A DNA stretch of 64,000 nt, taken from contig NZ_JACIGE010000001.1 in assembly GCF_014197755.1 (NCBI RefSeq), positions 512,847 through 576,846 of the forward strand. Reading direction: 5' to 3'. The notes below the pieces were generated by a model. That model saw only the letters and a program-made list of their open reading frames with translations. It did no database searches and was not told the DNA's origin. Position 1 is the first letter of the stretch, and the number at the start of each line of letters is the position of its first letter. The translations under genes and the position numbers were made by a program. The stretch comes from Rhodocyclus tenuis. GTDB taxonomy: Bacteria; Pseudomonadota; Gammaproteobacteria; Burkholderiales; Rhodocyclaceae. Shown piece by piece: positions 17,882 through 31,400 of this stretch.

Positions 17882-18985
17882 ATGAACCGGTACCGGCTGT
17901 TGCTCGCGACAGCATTCATCACACTACTGGCCGGCTGCGGCCCGCAGGCACCGATCCCGATCGGTTTCATCGGCGGCCTCTCCGAGCGCAACTCGGACAC
18001 CGGCCAGGCCGGGCAGAACGGCGTGATCCTGGCGATCGAGCAGTTCAATCGCGCCGGTGGCATCAATGGCCACATGATCGAGCTGATCTCGCGCGACGAC
18101 GCACAGGACCAGGCCACCGCCGCACGCGCGGCAAATGAACTGGTGGAGGCGAGGGTCGCGGCAGTGATCGGCCCGTTCACCAGCAGCATGGCCGAAGTGG
18201 TCGTACCGATTACCGGCAAGGCCAGCATTTTCCAGATCAGCCCGACCATCTCGTCGATGCGCTTCTACGGCAAGGATGACAACCTCTTCCGCATCAACCG
18301 TACGGCGCGCGACAACGCGACCGACTACGCGCGCGTGCTCTACAGTCGCGGTCTGCGCCAGACGGCGGTGGCCTACGACACCCGTAACCGCAATTTCTCG
18401 GAATCATGGCTGGCCGAATTCCGCGCCGCCGTAGAGGCACAGGGCGCCGAAGCGGGCGAAGCGATCGCTTACGAGTCGTCGGCCGATACCGATTTCGCGC
18501 AAGTCGTTGGCGCAATGCTCAAAAACAAGCCGGACAGCCTGCTCTTCATCGCTGGCGCGCTCGATGTCGCACGCCTCGCGCAGCAGGCACGCAAGCAGGC
18601 GCCCAGACTGCCGATCGCGGCGTCGGAGTGGGCCGCAACGGAACAGTTGATCGACCTCGGCGGCGATGTCGTCGAAGGACTGCTGATTGCGCAGAACTTC
18701 AACCGCGACGACCCGTCGCCGCGCTTCCGCGACTTCAGCGAGGCGTATTACAAGCGCTTTCAGCGCACCCCCGGCTACAGTTCGGTCTCGGCCTACGACG
18801 CGGCGATCGTCGTGCTGAGCGCGCTGAAGCAGCGCCACGAAGGCGAACCGATCAAGACGGCAGTGCTCAAGTATGGCCCGTACGACGGTCTGCAGCAGCA
18901 GATCAGCTTCGACGCCAACGGCGACACGATGCGCAAGGTGTTCTTCACCGAGATTCACGATGGCCGCTACGTGCGCGTGAAATAG
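17882..18985 (+). CDS. Lipoprotein periplasmic binding protein of the branched-chain amino acid ABC type
   Basis: The 367-residue protein begins with a lipoprotein signal ending in the lipobox LLAGC (Cys19). The rest is a Peripla_BP_6 fold: 'IPIGFIGGLSERNSDTGQAGQNGVILAIEQFNRAGGINGH' (pattern), 'ISRDDAQDQATAARAANELV', 'VAAVIGPFTSSM'. The ATG at 17882 follows an AGGAG box. No permease or ATPase gene is nearby, so it may serve a remote transporter or act as the sensory partner of the divergent histidine kinase. A LysR gene follows after nine bases. Confidence 0.88.
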   Translation: MNRYRLLLATAFITLLAGCGPQAPIPIGFIGGLSERNSDTGQAGQNGVILAIEQFNRAGGINGHMIELISRDDAQDQATAARAANELVEARVAAVIGPFTSSMAEVVVPITGKASIFQISPTISSMRFYGKDDNLFRINRTARDNATDYARVLYSRGLRQTAVAYDTRNRNFSESWLAEFRAAVEAQGAEAGEAIAYESSADTDFAQVVGAMLKNKPDSLLFIAGALDVARLAQQARKQAPRLPIAASEWAATEQLIDLGGDVVEGLLIAQNFNRDDPSPRFRDFSEAYYKRFQRTPGYSSVSAYDAAIVVLSALKQRHEGEPIKTAVLKYGPYDGLQQQISFDANGDTMRKVFFTEIHDGRYVRVK

Positions 18986-18994
18986 CCCGAAGCC

Positions 18995-19885
18995 ATGCGT
19001 TACGACCTCGTTGACCTGCGCCTCTTCGTCGCCATCGCCGAAGAAAGGAACCTGACACGCGGCGCGGCCCGCGTCAGTCTGGCGACGTCGTCGGCCAGTC
19101 ACCGCCTGCGCCTGCTCGAGGACGATCTGGGCGCGCCGCTGTTCGCGCGGCAACCACGCGGCGTGGCGCTGACACGTGCCGGCGAAGCCCTGCTGCGCCA
19201 TGCGCGGCAGGTGTTCGCGCAAATCGAGCAGATGCACGCCGATCTGGCGCCTTACGCCGAGGGCGTGCGCGGTCATGTGACGCTGTGGGCCAACACGCAC
19301 GCCACGCACAGCTTCCTGCCCGACGATCTGGCCGGTTTTCTGCGCCGCTACCCGCAGGTTAGCGTCGCGCTCGAAGAACACACCAGCCCGGACATCGTTC
19401 TCGCCGTGGCGCGCGGCGAGGTCGAGGTCGGCGTCGTCGCCGGCCGGATCGAGGATGCCGACGTCGAGCTGATTCCCTATCGCGCCGACCGGCTGGTGCT
19501 GATCACGCCGGGCGCGCATCCCTTGTCAGTTCGCGCCCGCACGCGTTTCACCGAGGTGCTCGACTACCCCTTCGTGATGCTGCACGCCGGTTCGGCGATC
19601 CACACTTTCACCACCAACGCCGCGGCGGCGCTTGGCCGGCATCTCGACGTGCGCATTCAGGTGCGCAGTTTCGAGGCGGTGTGCCGCATGGTTGGTGCCG
19701 GCGTCGGTCTCGGCCTGGTGCCGAAGAGCGCGGTGCCGCTGGCCGGACTGCGCGAGCCGCCGGTGGTCGTCAATCTCGACGAAGCCTGGGCACAACGCGA
19801 TCTGCAGGTGTGCGTCCGGCGGCGGGCCGCACTGTCGGGATTTTCGTCGGCGCTGGTCGAGTCGCTGGTGAATACGCAAGGCTGA
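18995..19885 (+). CDS. LysR-family transcriptional regulator
   Basis: The 296-residue protein has the LysR helix-turn-helix at the N-terminus ('LRLFVAIAEERNLTRGAARVSLATSSASHRLRLLEDDLGAPLF', shown as pattern) and a type-2 periplasmic-binding-like effector domain from about residue 90. It is encoded nine bases after the lipoprotein binding-protein gene and is probably co-transcribed. This suggests its ligand could relate to that protein's substrate, although downstream rather than divergent placement is unusual for LysR genes. Confidence 0.9.
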   Translation: MRYDLVDLRLFVAIAEERNLTRGAARVSLATSSASHRLRLLEDDLGAPLFARQPRGVALTRAGEALLRHARQVFAQIEQMHADLAPYAEGVRGHVTLWANTHATHSFLPDDLAGFLRRYPQVSVALEEHTSPDIVLAVARGEVEVGVVAGRIEDADVELIPYRADRLVLITPGAHPLSVRARTRFTEVLDYPFVMLHAGSAIHTFTTNAAAALGRHLDVRIQVRSFEAVCRMVGAGVGLGLVPKSAVPLAGLREPPVVVNLDEAWAQRDLQVCVRRRAALSGFSSALVESLVNTQG

Positions 19886-19976
19886 AGGAATGGGCGCGCA
19901 GCCATTGAACTAGGCCGAAACGCGCGCGATGATCGGACAGCGGTCAGGACAAGACCGGGTGAATTGAGGAGACAAG

Positions 19977-21695
19977 ATGACTTTCCGCTTGCGCAACATG
20001 AATCTGCTGGCGCGGCTGTCGCTGACGACGCTGCTCGCCATCCTCGCCATGGCCGCCATTGTCTTGGTGGCGCTGTCGGCCACGCGCGCGCTGCTTTACG
20101 ACGACCGGCAGATCAAGACCCGCCATCTCGTCGAAGTCGCCCATGACGTCGCCGACGGCTTCTACGCCTTGCAGAAGTCGGGCGTACTGAGCGAGGTGCA
20201 GGCCAGGGAGCAGGCCATCCGCGCCATCCGCGGCTTGCGCTACGAGAAGAAGGAATACTTCTGGATCAATGACCTCGGCAAACCGGTGCCGAAGATGATC
20301 ATGCATCCGACGCTGCCGAAGCTCGAAGGCACGGTGATCGACGATCCGAAGTTCAACAAGGCGACGTCGATGCAGGCCGGGCGCGACGGCGAGAAGCAGA
20401 AGCTCGACAACCGCAATCTGTTTACCGCCTTCAACGAAGTCGTTGAAAAGGCCGGCGAAGGTTACGTCGAATATTCCTGGCCGAAGCCGAAGGCCGGTGG
20501 CGGCGTCACCGACGAGCTGTTCCCGAAGCTTTCCTACGTCAAGAAGTTCGAGCCCTGGGGCTGGGTCATCGGCTCGGGAATCTATATCGACGACGTCGAG
20601 CAGATTTTCCGCGATAACGCGATCCGTCTGCTGACGCCGGCGGCAGTTGGCATCCTGCTCATCCTGCTGCTCAGCTGGCTGGTGACGCGCAGCCTGATCG
20701 GCGAAATCGGCGGCGAGCCGCGCGCAGCCATGCGCATCGCCGGCAAGATCGCCGAAGGCGATCTCTCGCAGGAATTCGACACCCGGCCGGACGACAGGGA
20801 CAGCCTGCTTTTCGTGCTCAAGCACATGCAGGAAAACCTGCGCCAGATGCTCGGCGCCGTGTCGCAGAACGCGCAGGTGCTCGAACGCAGCATCGGCCGC
20901 CTGTCGGCGGAATCGAACGAGATCATGCTCGCCACGCAATTGCAGGCGAATGCGGTCGAGCAGAGCCGCAGCGCCATCAGCGACATCTCATCGAGCGTCG
21001 AGGTGGTCAATGGCCTTGCCGGCGACACGCAGGACAGCTCGGTCGAGGTCAACCGGCGCGCGCTCGACGGCGCCAGCATCGCCGCCGGTGTCGCCGACGA
21101 AATGGAGAAGATCGCCGCCACCGTCACCGATTCTTCCGCCGAAGTCGCACTGCTGGCAGCCAGCACCCATGAAATCGACAAGATGGCGAACGTCATCAAG
21201 GAGATTGCGGCGCAGACCAATCTGCTCGCCCTGAACGCCGCCATCGAAGCCGCGCGCGCCGGCGAACAGGGCAGGGGATTCGCCGTCGTCGCCGACGAAG
21301 TGCGCAAGCTTGCCGAACGAACGACCTTCGCCACGCAGGAGATCGGCGTCGTGCTCAAGCGCATCCAGAGCGACAGCGAACGGGCGGTCAGTGGCATGGA
21401 CGCGGCGGCGCCGATCATCACGCACGGCGTCAGGCAGTCGCGGCAGGCGGCCGAAGCGCTGCGCGCCATCGAGCAGCAGTCGCAGCAAACGCTGCAGAAA
21501 ATGCAAGAGCTGTCCGCCGCCACCCGCGACCAGACCGCGCGTATCGATCAGATCATCACCAGCGTCGATGAAGTGATGAGCACTTCGCAGCGTACCGAAG
21601 CGGTCATCAGACAGAGCTCCGCTTCGGCCAACGAACTCGACACCGCGGCCAAGCAGATGTTCTCGATGGTCAAGCGCTTCAACATCGGCGCCTAG
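19977..21695 (+). CDS. Methyl-accepting chemotaxis protein with single-Cache sensor
   Basis: The 572-residue receptor has a transmembrane helix at about 12-34 and a periplasmic sCache_2 domain ('[23 protein letters not shown]', '[16 protein letters not shown]'). A second helix (about 218-240) and a HAMP segment ('GDLSQEF') follow. The cytoplasmic signalling hairpin tip is '[21 protein letters not shown]'. It should bind small carboxylates or similar ligands and signal to CheA. A GAGGAG box precedes the ATG. It converges with the next chemoreceptor gene, 39 bases away. Confidence 0.93.
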   Translation: MTFRLRNMNLLARLSLTTLLAILAMAAIVLVALSATRALLYDDRQIKTRHLVEVAHDVADGFYALQKSGVLSEVQAREQAIRAIRGLRYEKKEYFWINDLGKPVPKMIMHPTLPKLEGTVIDDPKFNKATSMQAGRDGEKQKLDNRNLFTAFNEVVEKAGEGYVEYSWPKPKAGGGVTDELFPKLSYVKKFEPWGWVIGSGIYIDDVEQIFRDNAIRLLTPAAVGILLILLLSWLVTRSLIGEIGGEPRAAMRIAGKIAEGDLSQEFDTRPDDRDSLLFVLKHMQENLRQMLGAVSQNAQVLERSIGRLSAESNEIMLATQLQANAVEQSRSAISDISSSVEVVNGLAGDTQDSSVEVNRRALDGASIAAGVADEMEKIAATVTDSSAEVALLAASTHEIDKMANVIKEIAAQTNLLALNAAIEAARAGEQGRGFAVVADEVRKLAERTTFATQEIGVVLKRIQSDSERAVSGMDAAAPIITHGVRQSRQAAEALRAIEQQSQQTLQKMQELSAATRDQTARIDQIITSVDEVMSTSQRTEAVIRQSSASANELDTAAKQMFSMVKRFNIGA

Positions 21696-21734
21696 GAGCG
21701 GCGCGGCCCTAGCCGGGCGGCGGGCAAGCCCGCG

Positions 21735-23228
21735 CTAATGCGAAAAAACCTGCGTCTCGGCGTTCTTTTCCTCGATCAGTTGCGTCAGCAGATCGAGCAG
21801 GTCGTGCGCCGCCTCTTCGGCAGCCTGATAGCGGGCGATCAGCGCCTTCTGCAACTCGGCATCCTCATCCCAGCGCTCGGCGGCGATGCCGAGCGCCGCT
21901 TCAATCTCGCGATAGAGCGCTGCGTGCGGCTTTTCGATCGCCTTGAAGCTCGGCAGATGCAGGAAATTCGTCCGCCCACGACCTTCGTGCAACCAGCGTC
22001 CGAGACGTGATTTCTCGATATCGAAGACGAAAGAGCGCGCCACTTCCGACTCCGGTCCGAGCGTGACCGCGACGTAGGCCTTCTGCTTGAGGATCATCAC
22101 GTCGGTCTTGGCCAGTGCGGCGAAGGAGATGTCCTGCGCCAGTTCGGCCGCGACGACGGTGTGCTGCGAGGATTCGGCGAGGCTGGAGAAACGCTCCTCG
22201 AATACCTCGACGGTGCTCTGCACCTGCGCCGACGAGGTGTGCAGTTCGTTGGCGTTGGCCTGCATCGCCGTCAGTTCGGTGTGAAAGCTCTCGATGACCT
22301 CGTTGATGCGTGCCGTCGCCGTCTTGGTCTTCTCGGCGAGCTTGCGCACTTCGTCGGCGACGACGGCAAAACCACGGCCGGCCTCGCCGGCGCGCGCCGC
22401 CTCGATGGCGGCGTTGAGCGCCAGCAGGTTGGTCTGGTCGGCGATCTCGGTGATCACCTGCAGCGCCTGCGATACATCCTGACCGCTGCCGGCCAGCCGG
22501 CCGATGGTGCCGCGGTTTTCCTCGATCAACTCGGTACTGCGCGCCAGCGCGGCGGTAATTTCGGCCACCGATTCGCGACTCGAGTTCGCTTCGCTGTTGG
22601 CGCGATGCGAAATCCCGGTGACTTCGCCCATACGCTGGCTGGTCTGGCGAAGATCCTGCTGGCTGCTCACCAGATTCTCAAGCGCGCGCGTCGAGTTCAT
22701 CTGGCTCAGCTTTGACAGCAGATCGTTGCGCATCACGAACTGGTTGTTGGTTTCGATCGCGTCAAACGACTGGCGCACGCTGTCGATCGAGCTGGCCAGA
22801 ATGCCATGCAGGCCACCGGCGATCGGCTTGCGGTAGAACTTGCGTTCGCTCGCCGCGCGCGCCGAAGTGGCGATTTCGCGGAAATACGCTTCGCACTGGT
22901 CGAGCAGGTCGTTGAGATGCCAGGCGAGCTGGGAAATGGCATCGCTACCGACGATGTTCGTGATGCGCGGGTCGAAGTTGCCGTCGTTGGCCGACTGCAC
23001 CGCTTTCTCGATGCGGCCGACAAAAGCCGCCTGCCGGCGCAGGGCCAGATGGACAACGAAAAGCAGCGGCAGGCCGAGCGCCGGCAGGACCAGCGCCAGC
23101 GGGTCCGGCCCCGTACGCCAGACGAGCAGGCTGCCTGCAGCGACAAGCAGGGCGAACAGCGCATACGCCGGCAGCAGAATGCGGGCGGTGGTCGACAGAT
23201 GCTTAAATGGCGAGAACAAGTTCGTCAT
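21735..23228 (-). CDS. Chemoreceptor half of a split Aer-like receptor, with a degenerate CZB domain
   Basis: The 497-residue protein has two adjacent N-terminal membrane helices, no periplasmic domain, a HAMP-like linker ('[10 protein letters not shown]') and a full signalling domain ('[21 protein letters not shown]', about 255-275). Its C-terminus (about 370-440) aligns with the chemoreceptor zinc-binding (CZB) domain. Of the four zinc ligands, the His of D-H is Val ('[11 protein letters not shown]'), the Cys of C-x-L-G-x-W is Ser ('SRLGRW') and the second His of H-x-x-x-H is Tyr ('PHAALY'); only one His remains. Its start overlaps the upstream PAS gene by 26 bases, so the two products are presumably made together. 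Confidence 0.85.
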   Translation of the reverse strand: MTNLFSPFKHLSTTARILLPAYALFALLVAAGSLLVWRTGPDPLALVLPALGLPLLFVVHLALRRQAAFVGRIEKAVQSANDGNFDPRITNIVGSDAISQLAWHLNDLLDQCEAYFREIATSARAASERKFYRKPIAGGLHGILASSIDSVRQSFDAIETNNQFVMRNDLLSKLSQMNSTRALENLVSSQQDLRQTSQRMGEVTGISHRANSEANSSRESVAEITAALARSTELIEENRGTIGRLAGSGQDVSQALQVITEIADQTNLLALNAAIEAARAGEAGRGFAVVADEVRKLAEKTKTATARINEVIESFHTELTAMQANANELHTSSAQVQSTVEVFEERFSSLAESSQHTVVAAELAQDISFAALAKTDVMILKQKAYVAVTLGPESEVARSFVFDIEKSRLGRWLHEGRGRTNFLHLPSFKAIEKPHAALYREIEAALGIAAERWDEDAELQKALIARYQAAEEAAHDLLDLLTQLIEEKNAETQVFSH

Positions 23229-23724
23229 AGCTCAGGCCCTTTTCGTTGAGCAGATTCACCAGTACCTGCGTGCCGGCAGCGATGGCGTCCTTGGCGCCGG
23301 CCGCCTGCTCGGCGGCGAGCATCGCCTGGTAGAGCGGGATTACGGCGGCAAGCCCCGATGCGCGCGGTTTGCGTCGCACCGAGTAGTAACCGACGATGTT
23401 GCCGGCGGCGTCGAGCGAAGCGGTGACGTTGGCAAGCACCCAGTAGAAGCTGCCGTCCTTCGACATGTTCTTGACGTAGGCGAAGACTTCCTTCTTCTGT
23501 GCGATGTTGTCCCAGAGCAGCTTGAACACCGAGCGCGGCATGTCCGGGTGGCGGATGATGTTGTGCTGGGCACCGAGCAGCTCGGCTTCGGTGTAGCCCG
23601 AATACTCGATGAAGATGCGGTTACCGTAAGTGATGCGGCCCTTGAGATCGGTCTTGCTGACGATGAAGTCCTCGTCGCGCATCACGCGCTCCTTGCTGGT
23701 CGGCACTATCAGCTTGTTTTTCAC
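23203..23724 (-). CDS. Aer-type PAS sensor protein (separate gene)
   Basis: The 173-residue protein is essentially an aerotaxis PAS domain. Signature stretches are '[23 protein letters not shown]', '[21 protein letters not shown]' and '[16 protein letters not shown]'. In E. coli Aer this domain binds FAD and senses redox state, but there it is fused to the chemoreceptor; here it ends in a short helical tail and stops. The start is GTG at 23724 with a GGGAG box. The 26-base overlap with the downstream chemoreceptor gene indicates coupled translation and a two-subunit redox/energy taxis receptor. Confidence 0.87.
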   Translation of the reverse strand: MKNKLIVPTSKERVMRDEDFIVSKTDLKGRITYGNRIFIEYSGYTEAELLGAQHNIIRHPDMPRSVFKLLWDNIAQKKEVFAYVKNMSKDGSFYWVLANVTASLDAAGNIVGYYSVRRKPRASGLAAVIPLYQAMLAAEQAAGAKDAIAAGTQVLVNLLNEKGLSYDELVLAI

Positions 23725-23783
23725 GTTTCTCCCTGCTCAAAGCCAGCTGGCAACAGTACTAGGAAATCGTTACAGAATTGAGC

Positions 23784-25313
23784 TTAACGGCGGCGACCGC
23801 CGAGAATTGAGCCGAGCACGCCGCGCACGATTTCGCGGCCGATCTGCGAGCCGACGGCGCGCGCTGCGCTCTTCGCCGCCGCCCCGATCACCGAATCGCC
23901 ACCGCGCGCGCGGCTGCCGCTGCCCGCCGCCGCGCCACCGAGCAGATCGCCGAGGCCGCCGAGCGCGCCGAACCAGCCGCCGCCGGATTCGCTGGGCGCT
24001 TCGCCGGCCGGCGGCGCAGCACGGCCGTTGCCTGCTGCCGCCGACTTGCCTTTGAGCTTTTCGTAGGCTGACTCGCGGTCGACCGCGGCTTCGTAGTGCC
24101 CGTAGATCGCCGAGGCGCGGATATGCGTTTGCCGCTCGTCGGCGCTCAGCGGGCCGATGCGCGACGCTGGCGGCAGCACGAAAGCGCGTTCGACGACCGC
24201 CGGCCGCCCCTTTTCGTCGAGGAAGGAAACCAGCGCTTCGCCGACGCCAAGTTCGGTGATCGCCGCCTCGGCGTCGAAGGCCGGATTGGCGCGCAAGGTC
24301 TGCGCCGCCGCCTTGACCGCCTTCTGGTCGCGCGGCGTGAACGCGCGCAAGGCGTGCTGCACGCGGTTACCGAGTTGGCCAAGGACGGTGTCGGGAATGT
24401 CGAGCGGGTTCTGCGTCACGAAATAGACGCCGACACCCTTCGAGCGGATCAGGCGAACCACCTGCTCGACCTTCTCGAGCAGCGCCGGCGGCGCCTCGTT
24501 GAAGAGCAGGTGCGCCTCGTCGAAGAAGAAGACGAGCTTCGGCTTGTCGAGGTCGCCGACTTCGGGAAGCTGCTCGAACAGTTCGGCAAGCAGCCAGAGC
24601 AGGAAGGTCGAATACAGCCGCGGCGAGCCCATCAGCTTTTCGCCGGCAAGGATATTGATGATGCCGCGACCGTCGTCGGTCTGCATCAGGTCGGCGATGT
24701 CGAGCATCGGCTCGCCGAAGAAATGCTCGCCGCCCTGTTCGCCGAGCGTCAGCACACCGCGCTGGATGGCGCCGATCGATGCCGCCGAGATGTTGCCGTA
24801 TTCGGTGGTGTAACTCTTCGCGTTGTCGCCGACGTGCTGCACCATCGCGCGCAGGTCCTTGAGATCGAGCAGCAGCAGGCCGGCATCGTCGGCGATCTTG
24901 AACACCAGCTGCAGCACGCCGGCCTGCGTGTCGTTGAGGTTGAGCAGACGCGCCAGCAATAGCGGACCGAGGTCGGAGACGGTGGCGCGCACCGGATGGC
25001 CCTGTTCGCCGAAGACATCCCAGAACACCGCCGGAAACTTCACCGGGCTGAAGTCGGCGACGCCGAGCGACTCGAGCCGCGCTGCAAGTTTCGGCGACAG
25101 GGTGCCGCTCGCCGCCAGCCCGGACAGATCACCCTTCACGTCGGCCATGAACACCGGCACGCCAATCGCCGACAGGCGTTCGGCCATCACCTGCAGCGTA
25201 ATCGTCTTGCCGGTGCCGGTGGCGCCGGTGATCAGTCCATGCCGATTGGCCAGCGCCGGCAGCAGCGTGAGCGGGGTGTCGGCGTGACGCGCGATTTCGA
25301 GAGGAGCAGCCAT
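23784..25313 (-). CDS. HerA-like ATPase (DUF853 family, YjgR type)
   Basis: The 509-residue protein has a Walker A GATGTGKT (30-37), '[13 protein letters not shown]' and a Walker B '[17 protein letters not shown]'. '[35 protein letters not shown]' (pattern) is characteristic of the DUF853 branch of HerA/FtsK-like helicases. The C-terminus is a glycine/alanine-rich tail ending in basic residues. The cellular role is not established; HerA relatives pump or unwind DNA. It stands alone and is divergent from yebC. Confidence 0.88.
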   Translation of the reverse strand: MAAPLEIARHADTPLTLLPALANRHGLITGATGTGKTITLQVMAERLSAIGVPVFMADVKGDLSGLAASGTLSPKLAARLESLGVADFSPVKFPAVFWDVFGEQGHPVRATVSDLGPLLLARLLNLNDTQAGVLQLVFKIADDAGLLLLDLKDLRAMVQHVGDNAKSYTTEYGNISAASIGAIQRGVLTLGEQGGEHFFGEPMLDIADLMQTDDGRGIINILAGEKLMGSPRLYSTFLLWLLAELFEQLPEVGDLDKPKLVFFFDEAHLLFNEAPPALLEKVEQVVRLIRSKGVGVYFVTQNPLDIPDTVLGQLGNRVQHALRAFTPRDQKAVKAAAQTLRANPAFDAEAAITELGVGEALVSFLDEKGRPAVVERAFVLPPASRIGPLSADERQTHIRASAIYGHYEAAVDRESAYEKLKGKSAAAGNGRAAPPAGEAPSESGGGWFGALGGLGDLLGGAAAGSGSRARGGDSVIGAAAKSAARAVGSQIGREIVRGVLGSILGGRRR

Positions 25314-25403
25314 GATGTTGGAGTTTTCCGGTGCGAAATGAATGCGCCGATTCTAGCAGGGCAGGGCGCGGCACCGGGCAATCGCCTGAGCGCCGCCAGC
25401 CGG

Positions 25404-25409
25404 TATAAT
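25404..25409 (+). promoter_or_regulatory. -10 promoter element of yebC
   Basis: A perfect TATAAT preceded by CGG lies 98 bases upstream of the yebC ATG. The -35 region 17 bases upstream (ATCGCC) is weak. The -10 match alone supports the call. Confidence 0.45.
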
Positions 25410-25507
25410 GTCGCGTTTTGCCGCGCCTGATGGTACGGCAGGCTTTCCCAATCTTTCCAACCCGTTTCGAGCGCGACCGTGGGCGGTCGGCGAGTCAAGA
25501 GGTCACC

Positions 25508-26233
25508 ATGGCAGGTCATAGCAAATGGGCAAATATCCAGCACCGCAAGGGTCGCCAGGATGAAAAGCGCGGCGCCGCCTTCTCGCGCGTCGCCAAGGAA
25601 ATCACCGTTGCCGCGCGCATGGGCGGTGGCGACCCGACCTTCAACCCGCGCCTGCGCGCGGCAGTGGATAAGGCCAAGGGCGTGAACATGCCCAAGGACA
25701 AGATCGACAACGCGATCAAGAAGGGCACCGGCGAACTCGAAGGCGTCGATTACATCGAAGTGCGCTACGAAGGCTACGGCATCGCCGGCGCCGCGATCAT
25801 GGTCGACTGTGTCACCGACAACAAGACGCGCACCGTCGCCGAAGTCCGCCACGCTTTCACCAAGTACGGCGGCAATATGGGCACCGACGGCTGCGTTTCC
25901 TTCCAGTTCAAGCACTGCGGGCAGCTGCTCTTCGCCCCGGGCACCGACGAAGCGAACCTGATGGACGCCGCCATCGAAGCCGGCGCCGACGATGTGCTGA
26001 CGCACGATGACGGCTCGATCGAAGTGCTGACGCCGGCCAATGACTTTTTCGCCGTCAAGGACGCGCTTGAAGCCGCTGGCTTCAAGGCCGAGGTCGCCGA
26101 GGTGACGATGCGTCCGGAAGCCGAAATCGATCTCGCCGGCGACGACGCCGTGCGCATGCAGCGCCTGCTCGACGTACTTGAGGACCTCGACGATGTGCAG
26201 GTGGTCTACAGCAACGCCGCGCTCGACGCCTGA
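25508..26233 (+). CDS. yebC: YebC/PmpR-family DNA- or ribosome-associated regulator
   Basis: The 241-residue protein opens with the invariant '[22 protein letters not shown]' pattern and contains '[15 protein letters not shown]' and '[15 protein letters not shown]'. YebC proteins have been described as transcriptional regulators and, more recently, as translation factors that relieve stalling at proline runs. The ATG at 25508 sits 7 codons after a weak upstream open stretch and is the conserved start. In many proteobacteria yebC precedes ruvC; here metH follows instead. Confidence 0.95.
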   Translation: MAGHSKWANIQHRKGRQDEKRGAAFSRVAKEITVAARMGGGDPTFNPRLRAAVDKAKGVNMPKDKIDNAIKKGTGELEGVDYIEVRYEGYGIAGAAIMVDCVTDNKTRTVAEVRHAFTKYGGNMGTDGCVSFQFKHCGQLLFAPGTDEANLMDAAIEAGADDVLTHDDGSIEVLTPANDFFAVKDALEAAGFKAEVAEVTMRPEAEIDLAGDDAVRMQRLLDVLEDLDDVQVVYSNAALDA

Positions 26234-26368
26234 GGCATTGGCCGGCAGCGCGAAGCCGGTCAAGCCCCGCCCCTAACGTTCGCCGCCAGCCCCCTGCCGG
26301 CGGCAGCCGCAGCCCTGCCCGCGCCACCCGGCGCCGCGCAGGGTTGCCATTTGCTCCAGGAACACGCC

Positions 26369-30061
<3,693 letters not shown>

Positions 30062-30256
30062 GACGCGATCGCAGGGCGGCGGCCGGGCATCGCCCGGCGC
30101 CACGGCCACCGCCACCTTCGCCTCGGTAGCCCCTGCTGAGCGTCCCCGGCGCGAACCCGACCCGCGTCCGCGCGCTCTTTTCCCGGACGTTTGCCGCCCC
30201 CGTCGGGAACGCCGGAAATCGCGGTTAGAATGCCGGCTGCCCTTTCGTCCACCATC

Positions 30257-31318
30257 ATGTTCCCAGACTGGATTCGTACCGGCGTCGAGCTCGCCGGTTT
30301 CAATACGCTGGCTCTGTCAGCCCGCGCCGCCTTGTTCGGCCGCGTCGATTCGGCGAGCCGACTAGCCGAAGTGCGCGCTCACACCACGCTCCGGGACGCG
30401 CGCCGTTTCGTCCTCGGTGGCGGCAGCAACGTCGTGCTCGGCGGCGGTGCTGGCGAATTCGACGGGCTGCTGCTGCAGATCGCGCTGCGCGGCCGCGAAC
30501 TGATCGGCGAGGACGACGAGGCGCGTTATGTTCGCGCCGGCGCCGGCGAATCCTGGCCCGAGTTTGTCGACTGGACGCTGGCGCAGGGCTGGCCGGGACT
30601 GGAAAACCTGGCGCTGATCCCCGGTACCGTCGGCGCCGCGCCGATCCAGAACATCGGCGCCTACGGCGTCGAGGTCGGCGACCGCCTGCACTCGCTCGCG
30701 GCTTACGACTTTGCCAGCGGCGAAACGCGTCACTTCACACGCGCCGACTGCCGTTTTGCCTACCGCGACAGCGTGTTCAAGCAGGCCGGCTGGCATCGCG
30801 ACGGGCGCATCGTCGTCACCGAGGTGATCTTTCGCCTGCCCAAGCGCTGGCAGCCGCTGCTCGACTACGCTGGGCTGCGCGAGGAACTGGCGCAATGCGC
30901 CGAGCGCGCGCTACGCGGCGATGCTGCCGACGACGCCAGGAAGATCGCCGCTGCGGTCGTCGCCCTACGCCGGCGCAAGCTGCCCGATCCGGCAACGCTG
31001 CCCAATGCCGGCAGCTTCTTCCACAACCCGATCGTCGATGCGCTGCAGGCCCGGCGCCTCGCCAGCGACTTCCCCGGCATGCCGCAGCATGTGCAGGCCG
31101 ACGGCAGCGTCAAGCTCGCCGCCGGCTGGCTGATCGAGCGCGCCGGCTGGAAAGGCCGCCGGCTCGGCCCGGTCGGCATGTACGAGAAGCAAGCGCTGGT
31201 CCTCGTCAACCATGGTGGCGCCTGCGCCGCCGACGTCGCCGCGCTGGCCGCTGCCGTCAGCGCCGACGTGCGGCGGCAATTCGGCATCACGCTGTGCGTC
31301 GAGCCCGTGGCGCCGTGA
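30257..31318 (+). CDS. murB: UDP-N-acetylenolpyruvoylglucosamine reductase MurB
   Basis: MurB is the FAD enzyme that reduces UDP-GlcNAc-enolpyruvate to UDP-MurNAc for peptidoglycan. The 353-residue protein is of the longer type I form. It has the FAD motifs 'FVLGGGSNVVL' and 'LALIPGTVGAAPIQNIGAYGVE', the substrate Tyr region 'CRFAYRDSVFK' and the catalytic Ser in 'LPNAGSFFHNPIV'. A TAGAAT -10-like hexamer at 30226-30231 is close to the ATG. The longer in-frame start at 30191 is not preferred. Confidence 0.95.
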   Translation: MFPDWIRTGVELAGFNTLALSARAALFGRVDSASRLAEVRAHTTLRDARRFVLGGGSNVVLGGGAGEFDGLLLQIALRGRELIGEDDEARYVRAGAGESWPEFVDWTLAQGWPGLENLALIPGTVGAAPIQNIGAYGVEVGDRLHSLAAYDFASGETRHFTRADCRFAYRDSVFKQAGWHRDGRIVVTEVIFRLPKRWQPLLDYAGLREELAQCAERALRGDAADDARKIAAAVVALRRRKLPDPATLPNAGSFFHNPIVDALQARRLASDFPGMPQHVQADGSVKLAAGWLIERAGWKGRRLGPVGMYEKQALVLVNHGGACAADVAALAAAVSADVRRQFGITLCVEPVAP

Positions 31319-31400
31319 GCCGACCGCCTCAAGCGCGCGCTTTTGCGTTTCGGCACCCTGCCGCTTTAGTCCCTCAATCATCCAGTCCTGGAAATGCACG

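Noticed and set aside
21696..21734. Terminator between the two convergent chemoreceptor genes
   Set aside because: A short GCGGGC/GCCCGC pairing exists but has no T-run and only a two-base loop; not strong enough to list.
26234..26368. Possible cobalamin or SAH riboswitch before metH
   Set aside because: The 135-base leader has no B12-box-like sequence and none of the SAH aptamer words; only GC-rich short repeats are present.
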